DNA of 64,000 nucleotides from Micromonospora echinospora (GCF_900091495.1 NZ_LT607413.1:3666001-3730000); one strand, 5' to 3'; shown: positions 20,050 to 29,283, counted from the stretch's first letter. Notes: generated from the sequence alone by a model not told the origin. Program-made: numbers and translations.

Positions 20050-20607
20050 ATGCCTGACATACGACCCGCAATAGGCTCCGGCGCGTTGGTCCTCAACGCC
20101 ACCTACGAGCCGTTGTGTGTCGTGTCGGTCCGGCGGGCCGCGATCCTGGTGCTCACGGCCAAGGCCGTCTGCGTGGCCGACGGTGACGGGGTCCTGCACA
20201 GCGCCTTCGACGCGCTGCCGGTTCCCTCGGTGGTCCGCCTCACCCGGTTCGTCCGGGTGCCGTACCGCACCCACGTCGGGCTCTCCCGACGGGCGATCTT
20301 CGCCCGGGACGGGTGGCGGTGCGCGTACTGCCGGGGCCCCGCCGAGACCATCGACCACGTCTTCCCGCGCAGCCGGGGCGGCCGGCACGCCTGGGAGAAC
20401 GTGGTCGCCGCCTGTGCGCGCTGCAACCACACCAAGGGCGACAAGACCCCGGCGGAGCTGGGTTGGCGACTGCACGCCCTGCCGGTGGCCCCCAAAGGCA
20501 CGGCGTGGCGGGTGCTCGGCCACCGTGCGCCCGACCCCCGCTGGGCGGACTGGCTCGACCTGCGGGAGGGCGAGTCGGTGGCCGCGCCGGTCGCCGAGGC
20601 GGCCTGA
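20050..20607 (+). CDS. HNH endonuclease family protein
   Basis: A 185-residue protein. The C-terminal HNH module has Cys pairs and the His-Asn-His core in CAYCRGPAETIDHVFPRS and ENVVAACARCNHTKGD (about residues 96-140), which bind zinc and form the nuclease site. The N-terminal 85 residues (VLNATYEPLCVVSVRRA) are shared by a widespread actinobacterial family of unknown role, also found near glbO and pepN in mycobacteria. ATG 20050 was chosen since GGAGG at 20036-20040 is 9 nt away; GTG 20041 is too close to it. Confidence 0.85.
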   Translation: MPDIRPAIGSGALVLNATYEPLCVVSVRRAAILVLTAKAVCVADGDGVLHSAFDALPVPSVVRLTRFVRVPYRTHVGLSRRAIFARDGWRCAYCRGPAETIDHVFPRSRGGRHAWENVVAACARCNHTKGDKTPAELGWRLHALPVAPKGTAWRVLGHRAPDPRWADWLDLREGESVAAPVAEAA

Positions 20608-20683
20608 CGGGGTCCTGTGCGGCCCTGGGTGCGGGCCGAGTCCGGTGCCGTCGGCCGGGCGGGCACCCCGTGTCCGGGTGGCC

Positions 20684-20782
20684 GTGGGTGGCGGGGTTCC
20701 GTGGGTGGCGGGGTTCCGGGCAGCCCGACCCGCTCCGGGCGGTCAGGCTTGATCCCTGCGCGGGCCGGGCTGCCCGGAACCC
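20684..20782. repeat. Direct repeats and a 17-bp perfect inverted repeat between convergent genes
   Basis: Two adjacent 17-bp copies of gtgggtggcggggttcc lie at 20684-20717. Overlapping the second, gggttccgggcagcccg (20711-20727) is exactly complementary to cgggctgcccggaaccc (20766-20782), with a 38-nt loop. The very strong stem probably ends transcription from both sides, although no T-tract follows. Confidence 0.7.
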
Positions 20783-20858
20783 TGATCCGGTCCGGGTGGT
20801 CGGTCTCCTGATCCGGTCCGGGTGGTCGGTTCCCTGACCCGGTCCGGGTGGTCGGTTC
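20781..20858. repeat. 26-bp tandem repeat, three units
   Basis: Three head-to-tail units (20781-20806, 20807-20832, 20833-20858) share the core gtccgggtggtcggt and differ at only a few positions. A degenerate copy of the core sits in the loop of the preceding inverted repeat. The array is non-coding and lies just after the sortase stop. Confidence 0.8.
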
Positions 20859-20868
20859 CGTGGTTCGG

Positions 20869-21906
20869 TCAGGGCCGGCGTGCGTTGACCAGCGAGGCGA
20901 AGACGACGACGTTGTCGGCGTAGCCGGTCGCGCCGCCCACCCAGCGGCCACCACAGGTGATCAGCCGCAGGTTGGGGCGGCTGAAGTCGCCGAAGACCTC
21001 GTCCACCGGTAGTCGTTCCTTGTCGAACCGCTCCACCGCGTTCACCTCGAAGACCGCCACCGACCGGTCGGACCGGTCGACCTCGATCCGATCGCCGGAC
21101 CGCAGCCGCTTCAGGTCGTGGAAGACCGCCGGCCCGGTCGAGGTGTCCACGTGGCCGACGATGACCGCCGGACCGTACTGACCCGGGGTCGGGCCCTGGT
21201 CGTACCAGGCGGCCTCCTGGGCGCGCTTCTCGTCCGGTACGCCGATCGTCCCGTCGGCGGCGAGCCCGACGTGGTGGACGGGCGCGCGCAGGTCCAGCGC
21301 CTGGATCTCGATCTCCACCGGTGGGCTCTCGGGCAGCACCGGGAACTTCCGGGGCGGCGGGCGCAGTCCGGCACCGAGCCGGTCCGGCAGCAGGCTGGTC
21401 CCGGTGACCTGCTCGACCCCGAGCATTCCCATGACCAGCACCATCAGCGTGGCGACCACCAGCACCGGAGCCCCCGGACCCGAGCGCGCCGACCGCCGGC
21501 CCGCCCAGCGTCGGGTGGGCGTCGTCCGCCGCGGGTCGACCGCCTGCCGCCGGGCGGCCGGATCGACGACCAGCAACCCCGCCCGGCTCGCCTCCGCCGC
21601 TACCCGCCGGAACCGGTGCAGCCCGCGTCCCAGGCCGCGACCGAGCCCGAGGCCGGCGTGGCCGAGGGCGACACCCCCGTGCCACACCAGGACACCGTCG
21701 TGTCGCAGTCCCCGCCCGACGAGGACGAGCGACCACCACAGGGCACGGACCAGCCCGACCGCGCCGTGCCCCAGCAGGACGAACAGCCGCCCCGGGGCGG
21801 CCCGTCGCGGTGGGCCGGGTTCGTGGTGCCGGGTGGCACGAGCGGGAGCCCACCGGAGGGTCGTCCGACGGTCCCGACGCGGGTGGCGCTGGCGTGAGCC
21901 GGCCAT
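20869..21906 (-). CDS. Class F sortase
   Basis: A membrane-anchored transpeptidase that links surface proteins to the wall or to each other. It has 345 residues. A long basic N-terminus with a hydrophobic stretch (about 41-66) precedes the membrane segment APVLVVATLMVLVMGMLGV near 145-165. The sortase domain follows, with catalytic His in VGHVDTSTGPAVF and catalytic Cys in LRLITCGG. YADNVVVFA near the C-terminus is typical of class F. It starts 12 bp after the stop of a likely surface-protein gene and so is in an operon with it. The N-terminal 140 residues are unusually long, and an internal start is possible. Confidence 0.87.
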   Translation of the reverse strand: MAGSRQRHPRRDRRTTLRWAPARATRHHEPGPPRRAAPGRLFVLLGHGAVGLVRALWWSLVLVGRGLRHDGVLVWHGGVALGHAGLGLGRGLGRGLHRFRRVAAEASRAGLLVVDPAARRQAVDPRRTTPTRRWAGRRSARSGPGAPVLVVATLMVLVMGMLGVEQVTGTSLLPDRLGAGLRPPPRKFPVLPESPPVEIEIQALDLRAPVHHVGLAADGTIGVPDEKRAQEAAWYDQGPTPGQYGPAVIVGHVDTSTGPAVFHDLKRLRSGDRIEVDRSDRSVAVFEVNAVERFDKERLPVDEVFGDFSRPNLRLITCGGRWVGGATGYADNVVVFASLVNARRP

Positions 21907-21918
21907 GGCGTACCCCGG

Positions 21919-22500
21919 TCAGGGGCTCCCGGGCCGGCGGCGGCTGCCGAACAGACCCAGCCCGGCCGCGACGGCGGCGGTCACCAGGCCGCCCACGAGC
22001 AGCAGCGAGCCCGCCCCCCGGCCGCCGGAGGTCCCCCCGCCGCCGGTCGCCGGTCCCTTGCTCGGCTGGGTCATGTTCAGCACCGTCAGCACGGCGCTCG
22101 CCCGGCTGCCGTTCGGGCAGCGCAGCTCCACCGGGTAGTCACCCGGGTCGGTGCCGGGCGGAACGGTCACCGCCCCGGTGAGGAAGCCGCTGTCGTCGCG
22201 GTTGCCGTTGGGGTCGGGTTCGTTGGCGTTCGGGTCGTTGCCGCCCCGCCGGTCGCCGTGCGGGCGGAGCACCACCCGGCCGAAGGCGTCGGACGTCGCC
22301 TCCGCCTGCCGGTCGTTGTTCCGGTCGCAACTGGCCCGGATGTCCACCCGGCTGCCGGCCTGGACGGTGCTCGGCCGGACCTCGATGAAGACGTTCTCCC
22401 CCGCGTGGGCGGGGGCCCGCGTGGCCAGGACGAAGACCCCGACCAGTGCGATCATGACCAACGCCGTCGACACGGCGCGGCCGGGTCCGTGACCCCGCAT
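21919..22500 (-). CDS. Secreted, C-terminally anchored surface protein, candidate sortase substrate
   Basis: A 193-residue protein. A signal peptide (about 1-33, ending APAHAG) is followed by a small domain with only two cysteines, Cys58 and Cys128, probably disulfide-bonded. The C-terminus has the layout of a sortase sorting signal: KGPATGG at 148-154, a Gly-rich stretch, a membrane segment at about 165-184 and a basic tail SRRR. The motif resembles LPATG but has Gly in place of Leu. The adjacent sortase gene supports the pairing; it may instead simply be membrane-anchored. Confidence 0.75.
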   Translation of the reverse strand: MRGHGPGRAVSTALVMIALVGVFVLATRAPAHAGENVFIEVRPSTVQAGSRVDIRASCDRNNDRQAEATSDAFGRVVLRPHGDRRGGNDPNANEPDPNGNRDDSGFLTGAVTVPPGTDPGDYPVELRCPNGSRASAVLTVLNMTQPSKGPATGGGGTSGGRGAGSLLLVGGLVTAAVAAGLGLFGSRRRPGSP

Positions 22501-22698
22501 GATCCTCCCCTTCCCGGCACCGGTGGTGCACTGGGTGACCCGCCCTGCATTCCCGCTGCCGGAGAGGCAAACCCGGCCCCGCCCGCCCCCGGACGGCCCC
22601 GCGCCGGCCGATTCGGGGCGGTGGCCGGGCGGCTCAGCGGATGAGCGGCGGCGGTGGGGTGAAGCGGACCGGCTCGGCGGTGGCCGGATGGGGGCGGA

Positions 22699-23178
22699 TC
22701 AGCGGCGACGGCCGGGTGGCTCCGGGCGGTCGGTCGGCTCCGACGTGAGCGGGGTGACCGGCTGCCAGCCCAGCGGCGTGGAGAGGACCATGGTGCTGGA
22801 CGGCTGGCCGTACGGCGCGAGGCGGTCGATCACCGCCTCGAACTCGTCGATCGAGCCGGCCGCGACCTTGAGCATGCTGCACGCGTCCCCAGTGATCCGG
22901 TGGATCTCCAGGATCTCCGGCCAGTCGGTGACGGTCGGGTCGTGCAGGATGCACCGGGGGCCGTAGCAGGACATCCTGATCAGGGCGAGGACACTCCGGC
23001 CCGCCCGGGCCAGATCCACGTGGGCGTGGTAGCCGGTGATCACCCCGGACTCCTCCAGCCGGCGTACCCGCTCGGCCACCGCCGGTGGGGAGAGGTGGAC
23101 CCGGCGGGAGAGCTCGCTGAACGACAGGCGCGCGTCGGCTTGCAACTCCCGCAGCAGTGCCCAGTCCATGTCGTCCAC
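22699..23178 (-). CDS. Lrp/AsnC family transcriptional regulator
   Basis: A 159-residue regulator with an N-terminal winged helix-turn-helix (MDWALLRELQADARLSF and LSRRVHLSPPAVAERVRRLEESGVI) and a C-terminal ligand-binding RAM domain. GTG 23178 was chosen because AGGAAAGG lies 6 nt upstream; GTG 23217 is an alternative. It is divergent from the tryptophan 2,3-dioxygenase gene across 144 bp, so it probably controls that gene in response to tryptophan or a breakdown product. That link is inferred from position. Confidence 0.88.
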   Translation of the reverse strand: MDDMDWALLRELQADARLSFSELSRRVHLSPPAVAERVRRLEESGVITGYHAHVDLARAGRSVLALIRMSCYGPRCILHDPTVTDWPEILEIHRITGDACSMLKVAAGSIDEFEAVIDRLAPYGQPSSTMVLSTPLGWQPVTPLTSEPTDRPEPPGRRR

Positions 23179-23322
23179 GCTGAACCTTCCTTTCCTGAAG
23201 TGCTTCGACCCTTCCACCTTTGCTCCGACAGGTGGCTAAGGGCAAGGACCGTCGTTCCGGCATTCCATCTGACGTTCCGCCCGCGAGATCATGAGTAGAC
23301 CGGCTCACGGAGGGAGACACAG

Positions 23323-24225
23323 GTGGAGAAGACGGACCTGCGGGCGCCCACCCTGACCGCGACGGTTCGCCCGCTGACCCCGCGGCAGCGCGCGGCCCAG
23401 GCGGTCCGCAACGGTGGCAGCCCGACGCTGGAGTTCACCGACCGCGTGCCGTACGACGCGTACGTGCACGCCAGCACGCTGCACACACTGCAACAGCCGC
23501 TCAGTGACGACCCGGGCGAGATGTCCTTCCTGATGGTCAGCCAGATCATGGAGCTGTACTTCGGGCTGACCTGCCACGAGCTTCGGGAGACCCAGCGGCT
23601 GCTCCGCGCCGACCGGATCGCCGACGCGTTGGCTCCGCTGCGTCGCACCGCCCTGCACCTGGAGGGGCTCAACGCCGCCTGGAAGAGCCTGCGCTGGATG
23701 ACGCCGGCCGACTTCAACCGGTTCCGCGACTTGCTCGGTGAGGGCTCCGGATTCCAGTCGGCGAAATACCGGGAACTGGAGTTCCTGCTCGGGCTCCGCA
23801 ACGCGAAGCTGATCCGCCCGTTCCGGCGGCAGACCGAGGTGTACGCGCAACTGCGCGCCGGACTCGAGGCGCCGAGCGTGTGGGACGACGTGATCGCCCT
23901 GCTCGCCCGGCACGGGTTCGACCTGCCGGCCGACCTGCTCGACCGCGACGTGACCGTCGAGCACGAGTCGCACCCGTTGGTCGAGTCGGCCTGGGTGCAC
24001 GTCTACGCCGACGCCGGACCCGACAACCACCTCCGGCTGCTCGGCGAGGCGCTCACCACGGTCGCCGAGGAGTTCGGCGACTGGCGGTACCAGCACCTCA
24101 AGGCGGTGCAGCGCGCCATGGGCGCCAAGGTGGGCAGCGGCGGCTCGGCCGGCCTGTCCTGGCTGCGCCGCAGCATGGAGCGGGTGGTCTTCCCGGAACT
24201 CTGGTCGGCCCGCACCGCCATGTGA
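23323..24225 (+). CDS. kynA: Tryptophan 2,3-dioxygenase
   Basis: A haem enzyme that opens the indole ring of tryptophan to N-formylkynurenine, the first step of the kynurenine pathway. It has 300 residues. Typical stretches are YDAYVHASTLHTLQQP, FLMVSQIMELYFGL, FQSAKYRELEFLLGLRN and, near the C-terminus, WRYQHLKAVQRAMGAKVG with the proximal haem His, then GGSAGLSWLRRSM. GTG 23323 follows the ribosome site ACGGAGGGAG. No kynureninase or recognised kynurenine formamidase is beside it; an amidase gene follows after 77 bp. Confidence 0.93.
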   Translation: MEKTDLRAPTLTATVRPLTPRQRAAQAVRNGGSPTLEFTDRVPYDAYVHASTLHTLQQPLSDDPGEMSFLMVSQIMELYFGLTCHELRETQRLLRADRIADALAPLRRTALHLEGLNAAWKSLRWMTPADFNRFRDLLGEGSGFQSAKYRELEFLLGLRNAKLIRPFRRQTEVYAQLRAGLEAPSVWDDVIALLARHGFDLPADLLDRDVTVEHESHPLVESAWVHVYADAGPDNHLRLLGEALTTVAEEFGDWRYQHLKAVQRAMGAKVGSGGSAGLSWLRRSMERVVFPELWSARTAM

Positions 24226-24302
24226 CCACCTTCCGCCGGGGTGATGTGCCCCGACCACCTCAGCTACCTCAACCGGGCACTCGGGTGGGGCAGGATGGCG
24301 TC

Positions 24303-25769
24303 ATGGCCGAGCCACACGACCTGAACGCGTTGGAGCAGGCCGCCGCCGTGGCCCGGGGCGACCTTTCCAGCGTCGAGCTGGTCGAGCACCATCTCGCCCG
24401 GGTCGAGGCGCTGGGCGACACCGTCGGGGCGTTCGTCACCGTCACCCCGGAGGAGGCCCGCCGGGCGGCCCGGGCCGCCGACGCGGTGCCGCCCGCCGAG
24501 CGGGGGCCGCTGCACGGCGTACCGACGGCGGTGAAGGACCTGACCCTCACCGCCGGGGTACGGACCACGTTCGGCTCGGCCGCCTTCGCCGACTTCGTGC
24601 CGATGGTCGACGCCGACGTGGTGCGGCACCTGCGGGACGCGGGGCTGGTCAGCCTCGGCAAGACCACGACCTCGGAACTGGGCTGCTCGCTCTACTCCGA
24701 GGGGCTGGTCGCGCCGCCGGCCCGGAACCCGTGGCATCTGGCGTACACGGCGGGTGGCTCCTCCGGTGGCGCGGCGGCAGCGGTCGCCGCCGGGCTGGTG
24801 CCCGTCGCGCAGGGTTCCGACGGGGGCGGCTCGGTGCGCATCCCGGCCGCCCTGTGCGGCCTGGTCGGCCACAAGCCGAGCCGCGGGCTGGTCTCCGGCG
24901 GTCCGCTCGGCTCCGGCGCGTTCGGCCTGCCCACCAACGGTCCGATCGGCCGGACCGTCGCCGACGTGGCCGCGCTGCTGGACGTCATGGCCGTTCCGGT
25001 GCCGGGGGAGCCCTACCTGCCACCTCCGCCGCCGGCCGGTGGTCACCTGGCCGCGGCCCGTCGGGCTGCGCCCGGCCGGCTGCGGGTGGGGCGGTTCACC
25101 CACCCGATGCTCGTCGACGGACCGGTCCACCCGGACTGCGTGGCCGCCGTCGACCGGGCCGCCGCGCTGCTCGCCGGGGCCGGGCACGAGGTGGTCGAGG
25201 TGGAGCCGCCGCTCGGGCCGGAGTGCTGGCCGCTCTTCGAGACCCTCTGGTACGTGCTGTCGCTCGCCCCGGTCACCCCGGAACGGGAGGGCGACCTGCT
25301 GCCGTTGACCCGGCTGATGCGTGAGCGGGGCAGCCGGATCTCCGCCGCCGCCCTGACCGGCACCCTCGCCGAACTCCAGGCGCTGGTCCGCCTCGGTGCC
25401 CGGCGGACCGCCGGCGTCGACCTGTTGCTCTGCCCGACCGTGGCCACGCCGCAGGCGCCGGTCGGCTGGTTCCATTCCGGTGTCGACCCGGCGGAGGACT
25501 TCGACCGGCAGCGACGGTTCTCGCCGTACTGCGCGGTTTTCAACCTGACCGGCCAGCCGTCCGTCTCGCTTCCGGTCGGCCGTACCGGCGAGGGTCTCCC
25601 GGTGGGCGTCCTACTCACCGGTCGGTACGGCGACGACGCGCGGCTGTTGGCCGCTGCCGCCGAGGTCGAACGGGCCGACGGCGGGTGGGATCATCGCCAC
25701 CCCGCGATATGGCGGGCCGTCGGCTCCGCTAACGTGAACAGCAGCGGGGTCGGAGGGGCGACACCATGA
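24303..25769 (+). CDS. Amidase signature family hydrolase
   Basis: A 488-residue enzyme that hydrolyses an amide or carbamate, substrate unknown. The Ser-cis-Ser-Lys triad is visible: Lys in PTAVKDLTLTAG (about residue 79), the cis-Ser in the Gly/Ser loop AGGSSGGAAAAVAAG (about 155) and the nucleophile Ser in GSDGGGSVRIPAALCG (about 180). ATG 24303 begins the usual LNALEQAAAVARGDLSS helix. It lies 77 bp after kynA on the same strand, so it might act on formylkynurenine or another tryptophan product, but most of this family act elsewhere. Confidence 0.88.
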   Translation: MAEPHDLNALEQAAAVARGDLSSVELVEHHLARVEALGDTVGAFVTVTPEEARRAARAADAVPPAERGPLHGVPTAVKDLTLTAGVRTTFGSAAFADFVPMVDADVVRHLRDAGLVSLGKTTTSELGCSLYSEGLVAPPARNPWHLAYTAGGSSGGAAAAVAAGLVPVAQGSDGGGSVRIPAALCGLVGHKPSRGLVSGGPLGSGAFGLPTNGPIGRTVADVAALLDVMAVPVPGEPYLPPPPPAGGHLAAARRAAPGRLRVGRFTHPMLVDGPVHPDCVAAVDRAAALLAGAGHEVVEVEPPLGPECWPLFETLWYVLSLAPVTPEREGDLLPLTRLMRERGSRISAAALTGTLAELQALVRLGARRTAGVDLLLCPTVATPQAPVGWFHSGVDPAEDFDRQRRFSPYCAVFNLTGQPSVSLPVGRTGEGLPVGVLLTGRYGDDARLLAAAAEVERADGGWDHRHPAIWRAVGSANVNSSGVGGATP

Positions 25770-25823
25770 CGCCCGATCCGGCCCGGTGGATCTGGTCTCT
25801 CTTACCGCCTGGGGGCGTTGGGA

Positions 25824-26129
25824 TTGTCTGTTACCGAGACGTTGCTGGTCTTCGTCGGCATCCCGGCGGCGGCGACGCTGGTGATCGCCGGGTTGGCCCT
25901 CGCCAGTGGTGGTCGCGGCGGCCGTGGTGGTGCCAAGCGCTACCGGCCGGGCCGGCCCTTCGACTTCACGCCGGTCTGGTTCCTCGGCCGGCCCGAGCAG
26001 CTGGCCGACTCGGCCGGCACGGCGTTGGCCGCGGGCGCACAGGCCCCCGCGTTGAGCAGCCGCAAGCAGGAGCAGGCCGGCATCGAGGCGCCGGTCGGGG
26101 TAACCGGAGGCGCAAGTGACCGTTGGTGA
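25824..26129 (+). CDS. ctaJ: Small membrane protein resembling cytochrome aa3 oxidase subunit CtaJ
   Basis: A 101-residue protein with one N-terminal membrane helix (ETLLVFVGIPAAATLVIAGLAL, about 5-26) and a soluble tail containing RPGRPFDFTPVWFLG. This layout and the position before a DUF5130 gene and pepN match the accessory oxidase subunit CtaJ of the mycobacterial respiratory supercomplex, as I recall it. TTG 25824 was chosen because the GGGGG at 25811-25815 is 8 nt away; TTG 25818 is too close. It overlaps the next gene by 14 bp. Confidence 0.6.
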   Translation: MSVTETLLVFVGIPAAATLVIAGLALASGGRGGRGGAKRYRPGRPFDFTPVWFLGRPEQLADSAGTALAAGAQAPALSSRKQEQAGIEAPVGVTGGASDRW

Positions 26130-26523
26130 GAAGCAGGCCGAGGCGGGCAACCCGCCCGAGGTGCTGGACGGCCCCTTCACCACCCGGCAGCTGCTCCGCA
26201 TCGACGAGGCGCTGCGCCTTGCCGACCAGGGCACCGGGCTGGTCTTCTCGGTCTTCGTCGGCGGGCTCGACGAGCCGACCCGCGAGCACGCCGAGCGGCT
26301 GCACCGGCAGCTCGCCGAGCCGGAGCGTTCGGTCCTGATCGCCGTGTCGCCCAACCAGCGTCGGCTGGAGGTCGTGACCGGCAAGCAGGCCCGCAAGCGC
26401 ATCCCCGACACGTACGCCAAGCTCGCCGCGCTCTCCATGGTCGCGGCCTTCGGCGGCGGCGACCTGGCCGGTGGGATCATCAACGGCCTCGACCAGCTCG
26501 CCACGCACGCCGGCAAGGGCTGA
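26116..26523 (+). CDS. DUF5130 family protein (TPM-like fold)
   Basis: A 135-residue actinobacterial protein related to the TPM phosphatase fold. Recognisable parts are ALRLADQGTGLVFSVFVGGL, FDDPT-like DEPTREHAERLHRQL, SVLIAVSPNQRRLEVVTGKQARKRIPD and a C-terminal glycine-rich helix (AAFGGGDLAGGIINGLDQLA) that could dip into the membrane. GTG 26116 has GGAGG at 26106-26110. Overlap with the ctaJ-like gene implies one transcript; function unknown. Confidence 0.82.
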   Translation: MTVGEKQAEAGNPPEVLDGPFTTRQLLRIDEALRLADQGTGLVFSVFVGGLDEPTREHAERLHRQLAEPERSVLIAVSPNQRRLEVVTGKQARKRIPDTYAKLAALSMVAAFGGGDLAGGIINGLDQLATHAGKG

Positions 26524-26540
26524 TCCACCTTCGACACGAC

Positions 26541-26574
26541 GACACCCGGTCCGCCGCTCGGCGGGCCGGGTGTC
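26541..26574. terminator. Bidirectional terminator between DUF5130 and pepN
   Basis: A 16-bp stem with one G-U pair (26541-26556 with 26559-26574) and a tiny loop. It lies between convergent transcripts. Confidence 0.7.
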
Positions 26575-26595
26575 GGTGTCTGCGGGTTCGCTGAC

Positions 26596-26646
26596 TCAGC
26601 GGGGCCAGGCGGCCGGGTCGAGGGTCCCCTGGGTCGGCTGTGCCAT
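26596..26646 (-). CDS. Candidate 16-residue peptide downstream of pepN
   Basis: ATG 26646 reads MAQPTQGTLDPAAWPR and stops at TGA 26598-26596. A strong ribosome site GGAGGTGG lies 5 nt upstream. The frame sits between the pepN stop and the shared terminator hairpin, so it should be on the pepN transcript. No family is recognised and it may be chance, but the start region is better than that of many real genes here. Confidence 0.4.
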   Translation of the reverse strand: MAQPTQGTLDPAAWPR

Positions 26647-26724
26647 CACGTCCACCTCCGTCGGTAACCGTGACGGGCCGGGGCGGGCACGGGTTACCCC
26701 CGCGCCCGCCCCGGTCGGTGCCCG

Positions 26725-29283
26725 TCAGGCGCTCTGGGTGTCCTTCTCGCGGGCCTTCAGCGCCCGGACCACACCGTCGCGCCCCTCGGCGACCAGCCGG
26801 CGCAGCGGGGCCGGGTGTCCCTCGCCGGCCAGCCACGCGTCGGTCGCGGCCACGGTGTCCTCCGAGACCATGTACGCCGGGTACGCCAGCTGGGTGAACT
26901 CCTGCGCCGGCTCGCTGTCCCGGTTGGCCCAGACCTGTGCCACGGTGGCGAAGTACCGCTCCCGGTAGGGCGCAACCAGCTCCACCTGCGTCGGGTGCGC
27001 GAAGCCCTGCAACAGCGCCCGGTTACGCCAGTTCGGCAGCGCCTCCGCGCCGGTGAGCTGGGCCCAGACCGCGGCCTTGTTCTCCGGCGTCGGCACCAGC
27101 GCGTGCGCGTACGCGGCCTCCCGCTCGCCGCTGGCGGTCTTGTCGCGGGCCAGCTCGGCCTCGATCTCGGGGGCGCCGGCGCGACCGTTGGCGACCAGCG
27201 ACTGGAGCAGCGACCAGCGCAGCTCGGTGTCGATGGTGAGCCCGGTCGGCACGTTCGACCCGTCCAGCCAGCCCCGCAGGGTGGCCAGGTCCTCCGCCGA
27301 GCGGGCCGCCGAGACGTACGTCCGTGCCCAGGCGAGCTGGAAGCCGCTACCCGGCTCGGCGGCCTGCATCGCCGTCTTCGCGGTGCGGGCCAGCTCCGCC
27401 CAGCCGGTCGGGGCCCACGCCGGGTCGGCGTAGAAGACCAGCGTGCTGACCGCCTGGCGGAGCGTCGCGGTGACCAGGTTGATGTCGGACTCGGCGGGCA
27501 GCCCGGCGAGCGCCAGCGCCACGTAGTCGCGGGCGGCGAGTTCCGCGTCCCGGACCATGTCCCACGCGGCGGTCCAGCACAGCGCCCGGGCCAGCGACGA
27601 CTCGAACCCGGCGATGTGCTGCACCACGGTGGACATCGAGCGCTCGTCGAGGCGGAGCTTGGCGTAGGTGAGGTCGTCGTCGTTGAGCAGCAGCACGTCG
27701 GCGGCCGGCTTGCCGTGCAGCGCGCCGAGTTCGGTCCGCTCCCCGGTCACGTCGACCTCGATCCGGTCCCGGCGCACCAGCCGGCCGTCGGTCAGGTCGT
27801 AGAGGCCGACCCCGATGCGGTGGGTACGTAGCGTCGGGTGCCCGGCCGGGGCGTCCTGGTGCACGACCACCCGCTCGTAGCCGCCGTCGGCGCTGATGAC
27901 GACCTCGGGACGCAGCGTGTTGACCTGAGCGGTCTCCAACCACTGCGCGGCGAACTTGCGCAGTTCCCGGCCGGAGGCCGACTCCAGTTCGGAGAGCAGG
28001 TCGTCGAAGGTGGCGTTGCCCCAGGCGTGCTTGCCGAAGTAGCTGCGCAGACCGGCCAGGAACGGCTCCATCCCGACGTACGCGACGAGCTGCTTGAGCA
28101 CGCTCGCGCCCTTGGCGTACGTGATGCCGTCGAAGTTGACCTCGACCGCCTCCAGGTCCGGCATCTCACAGTAGACCGGGTGGGTGGAGGAGAGCTGGTC
28201 CTGCCGGTAGCCCCAGTTCTTGCGGACGGAGAGGAAGGTCGTCCAGGCGTCGGTGAACCGGGTGGCGTGGGTGTTGCACCAATGGCTGGCCCACTCGGCG
28301 AACGACTCGTTCAGCCACAGGTCGTTCCACCAGCGCATGGTGACCAGGTCACCGAACCACATGTGCGCCATCTCGTGCAGGATCGTGTTGGCGCGCTGCT
28401 CATACTCGAAGTCGGTGACCTGCGAGCGGAAGATGTAGTGCGACTCGGCGTGCGTGACGCAACCGAAGTTCTCCATCGCCCCGGCGTTGAAGTCGGGCAC
28501 CCAGAGCTGGTCGTACTTCGGCAGCGGGTACCGCACGCCGAACTGCTCGTGGAAGAAGTCGAAGCCCTGCCGGGTGACGAGGAACAGGTCGTCGGCGTCG
28601 AGGTGCTGGGCCATCGACGCCCGGACGAAGAGGCCCAGGTCGATGCCGTCGTGGCTGTCCCGCACCTCGTGGTACGGGCCGGCGCAGAGCGCGGTGATGT
28701 AGGTGCTCATCCGCGCCGACTCGACGAAGTGGACGGTCTTGCACCCCTCGGCGGCCGGCTCCTCCCGCTCGACGGGCATGTTGGAGACCACCCGCCAGTG
28801 CTCGGGGACGGTGGCGTGCCAGGTGTAGACGCTCTTCAGGTCGGGCTGGTCGAAGCAGGCGAAGACGCGCTGCGCGTCGGCGGTCTCGAACTGGCTGTAG
28901 AGGTAGGTCTCGCCGTCCACCGGGTCGACCGTGCGGTGCAGGCCCTGCCCGCTCGTCGAGTACGCGAAGTCGGCGTCGACCACCAGGGTGTTCTCGGCGG
29001 CCAGCCCCGGCAGCGTGAGCCCCTTCTCGGCCGACCAGCCGCCGGTGTCCAGTGGCGTGCCGTTGAGCGTCGCGGACCGCAGCGCCTCGGCCGCCACCTC
29101 GATGAAGGTGCTCGCCCCCGGCTCGCTGCACCGGAACCGGACCTCGGTCACCGAGTTGAACGTGTGCCCGTCGGCTGGCTGGACCGCCGACGACAGGTCG
29201 AGCTTGATGTCGTACCCGGTCACGTCGAGCAGACGGGCCCGCTCGGTCGCCTCGACCTGCGTCAGGTTGCGCACTCCCGGCAC
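26725..29283 (-). CDS. pepN: Aminopeptidase N (M1 family zinc metallopeptidase)
   Basis: A cytoplasmic enzyme that removes N-terminal residues from peptides, probably downstream of Clp and proteasome breakdown. It has 852 residues. [13 protein letters not shown] binds the substrate N-terminus, [10 protein letters not shown] with the distal Glu in NESFAEW binds zinc, and the long C-terminal helical ERAP1-like domain closes the cavity. GTG 29283 was chosen because GGATGGAG lies about 7 nt upstream and [11 protein letters not shown] is the usual start. The longer frame upstream overlaps the divergent DsbA-like gene and is not coding. Confidence 0.95.
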   Translation of the reverse strand: MPGVRNLTQVEATERARLLDVTGYDIKLDLSSAVQPADGHTFNSVTEVRFRCSEPGASTFIEVAAEALRSATLNGTPLDTGGWSAEKGLTLPGLAAENTLVVDADFAYSTSGQGLHRTVDPVDGETYLYSQFETADAQRVFACFDQPDLKSVYTWHATVPEHWRVVSNMPVEREEPAAEGCKTVHFVESARMSTYITALCAGPYHEVRDSHDGIDLGLFVRASMAQHLDADDLFLVTRQGFDFFHEQFGVRYPLPKYDQLWVPDFNAGAMENFGCVTHAESHYIFRSQVTDFEYEQRANTILHEMAHMWFGDLVTMRWWNDLWLNESFAEWASHWCNTHATRFTDAWTTFLSVRKNWGYRQDQLSSTHPVYCEMPDLEAVEVNFDGITYAKGASVLKQLVAYVGMEPFLAGLRSYFGKHAWGNATFDDLLSELESASGRELRKFAAQWLETAQVNTLRPEVVISADGGYERVVVHQDAPAGHPTLRTHRIGVGLYDLTDGRLVRRDRIEVDVTGERTELGALHGKPAADVLLLNDDDLTYAKLRLDERSMSTVVQHIAGFESSLARALCWTAAWDMVRDAELAARDYVALALAGLPAESDINLVTATLRQAVSTLVFYADPAWAPTGWAELARTAKTAMQAAEPGSGFQLAWARTYVSAARSAEDLATLRGWLDGSNVPTGLTIDTELRWSLLQSLVANGRAGAPEIEAELARDKTASGEREAAYAHALVPTPENKAAVWAQLTGAEALPNWRNRALLQGFAHPTQVELVAPYRERYFATVAQVWANRDSEPAQEFTQLAYPAYMVSEDTVAATDAWLAGEGHPAPLRRLVAEGRDGVVRALKAREKDTQSA

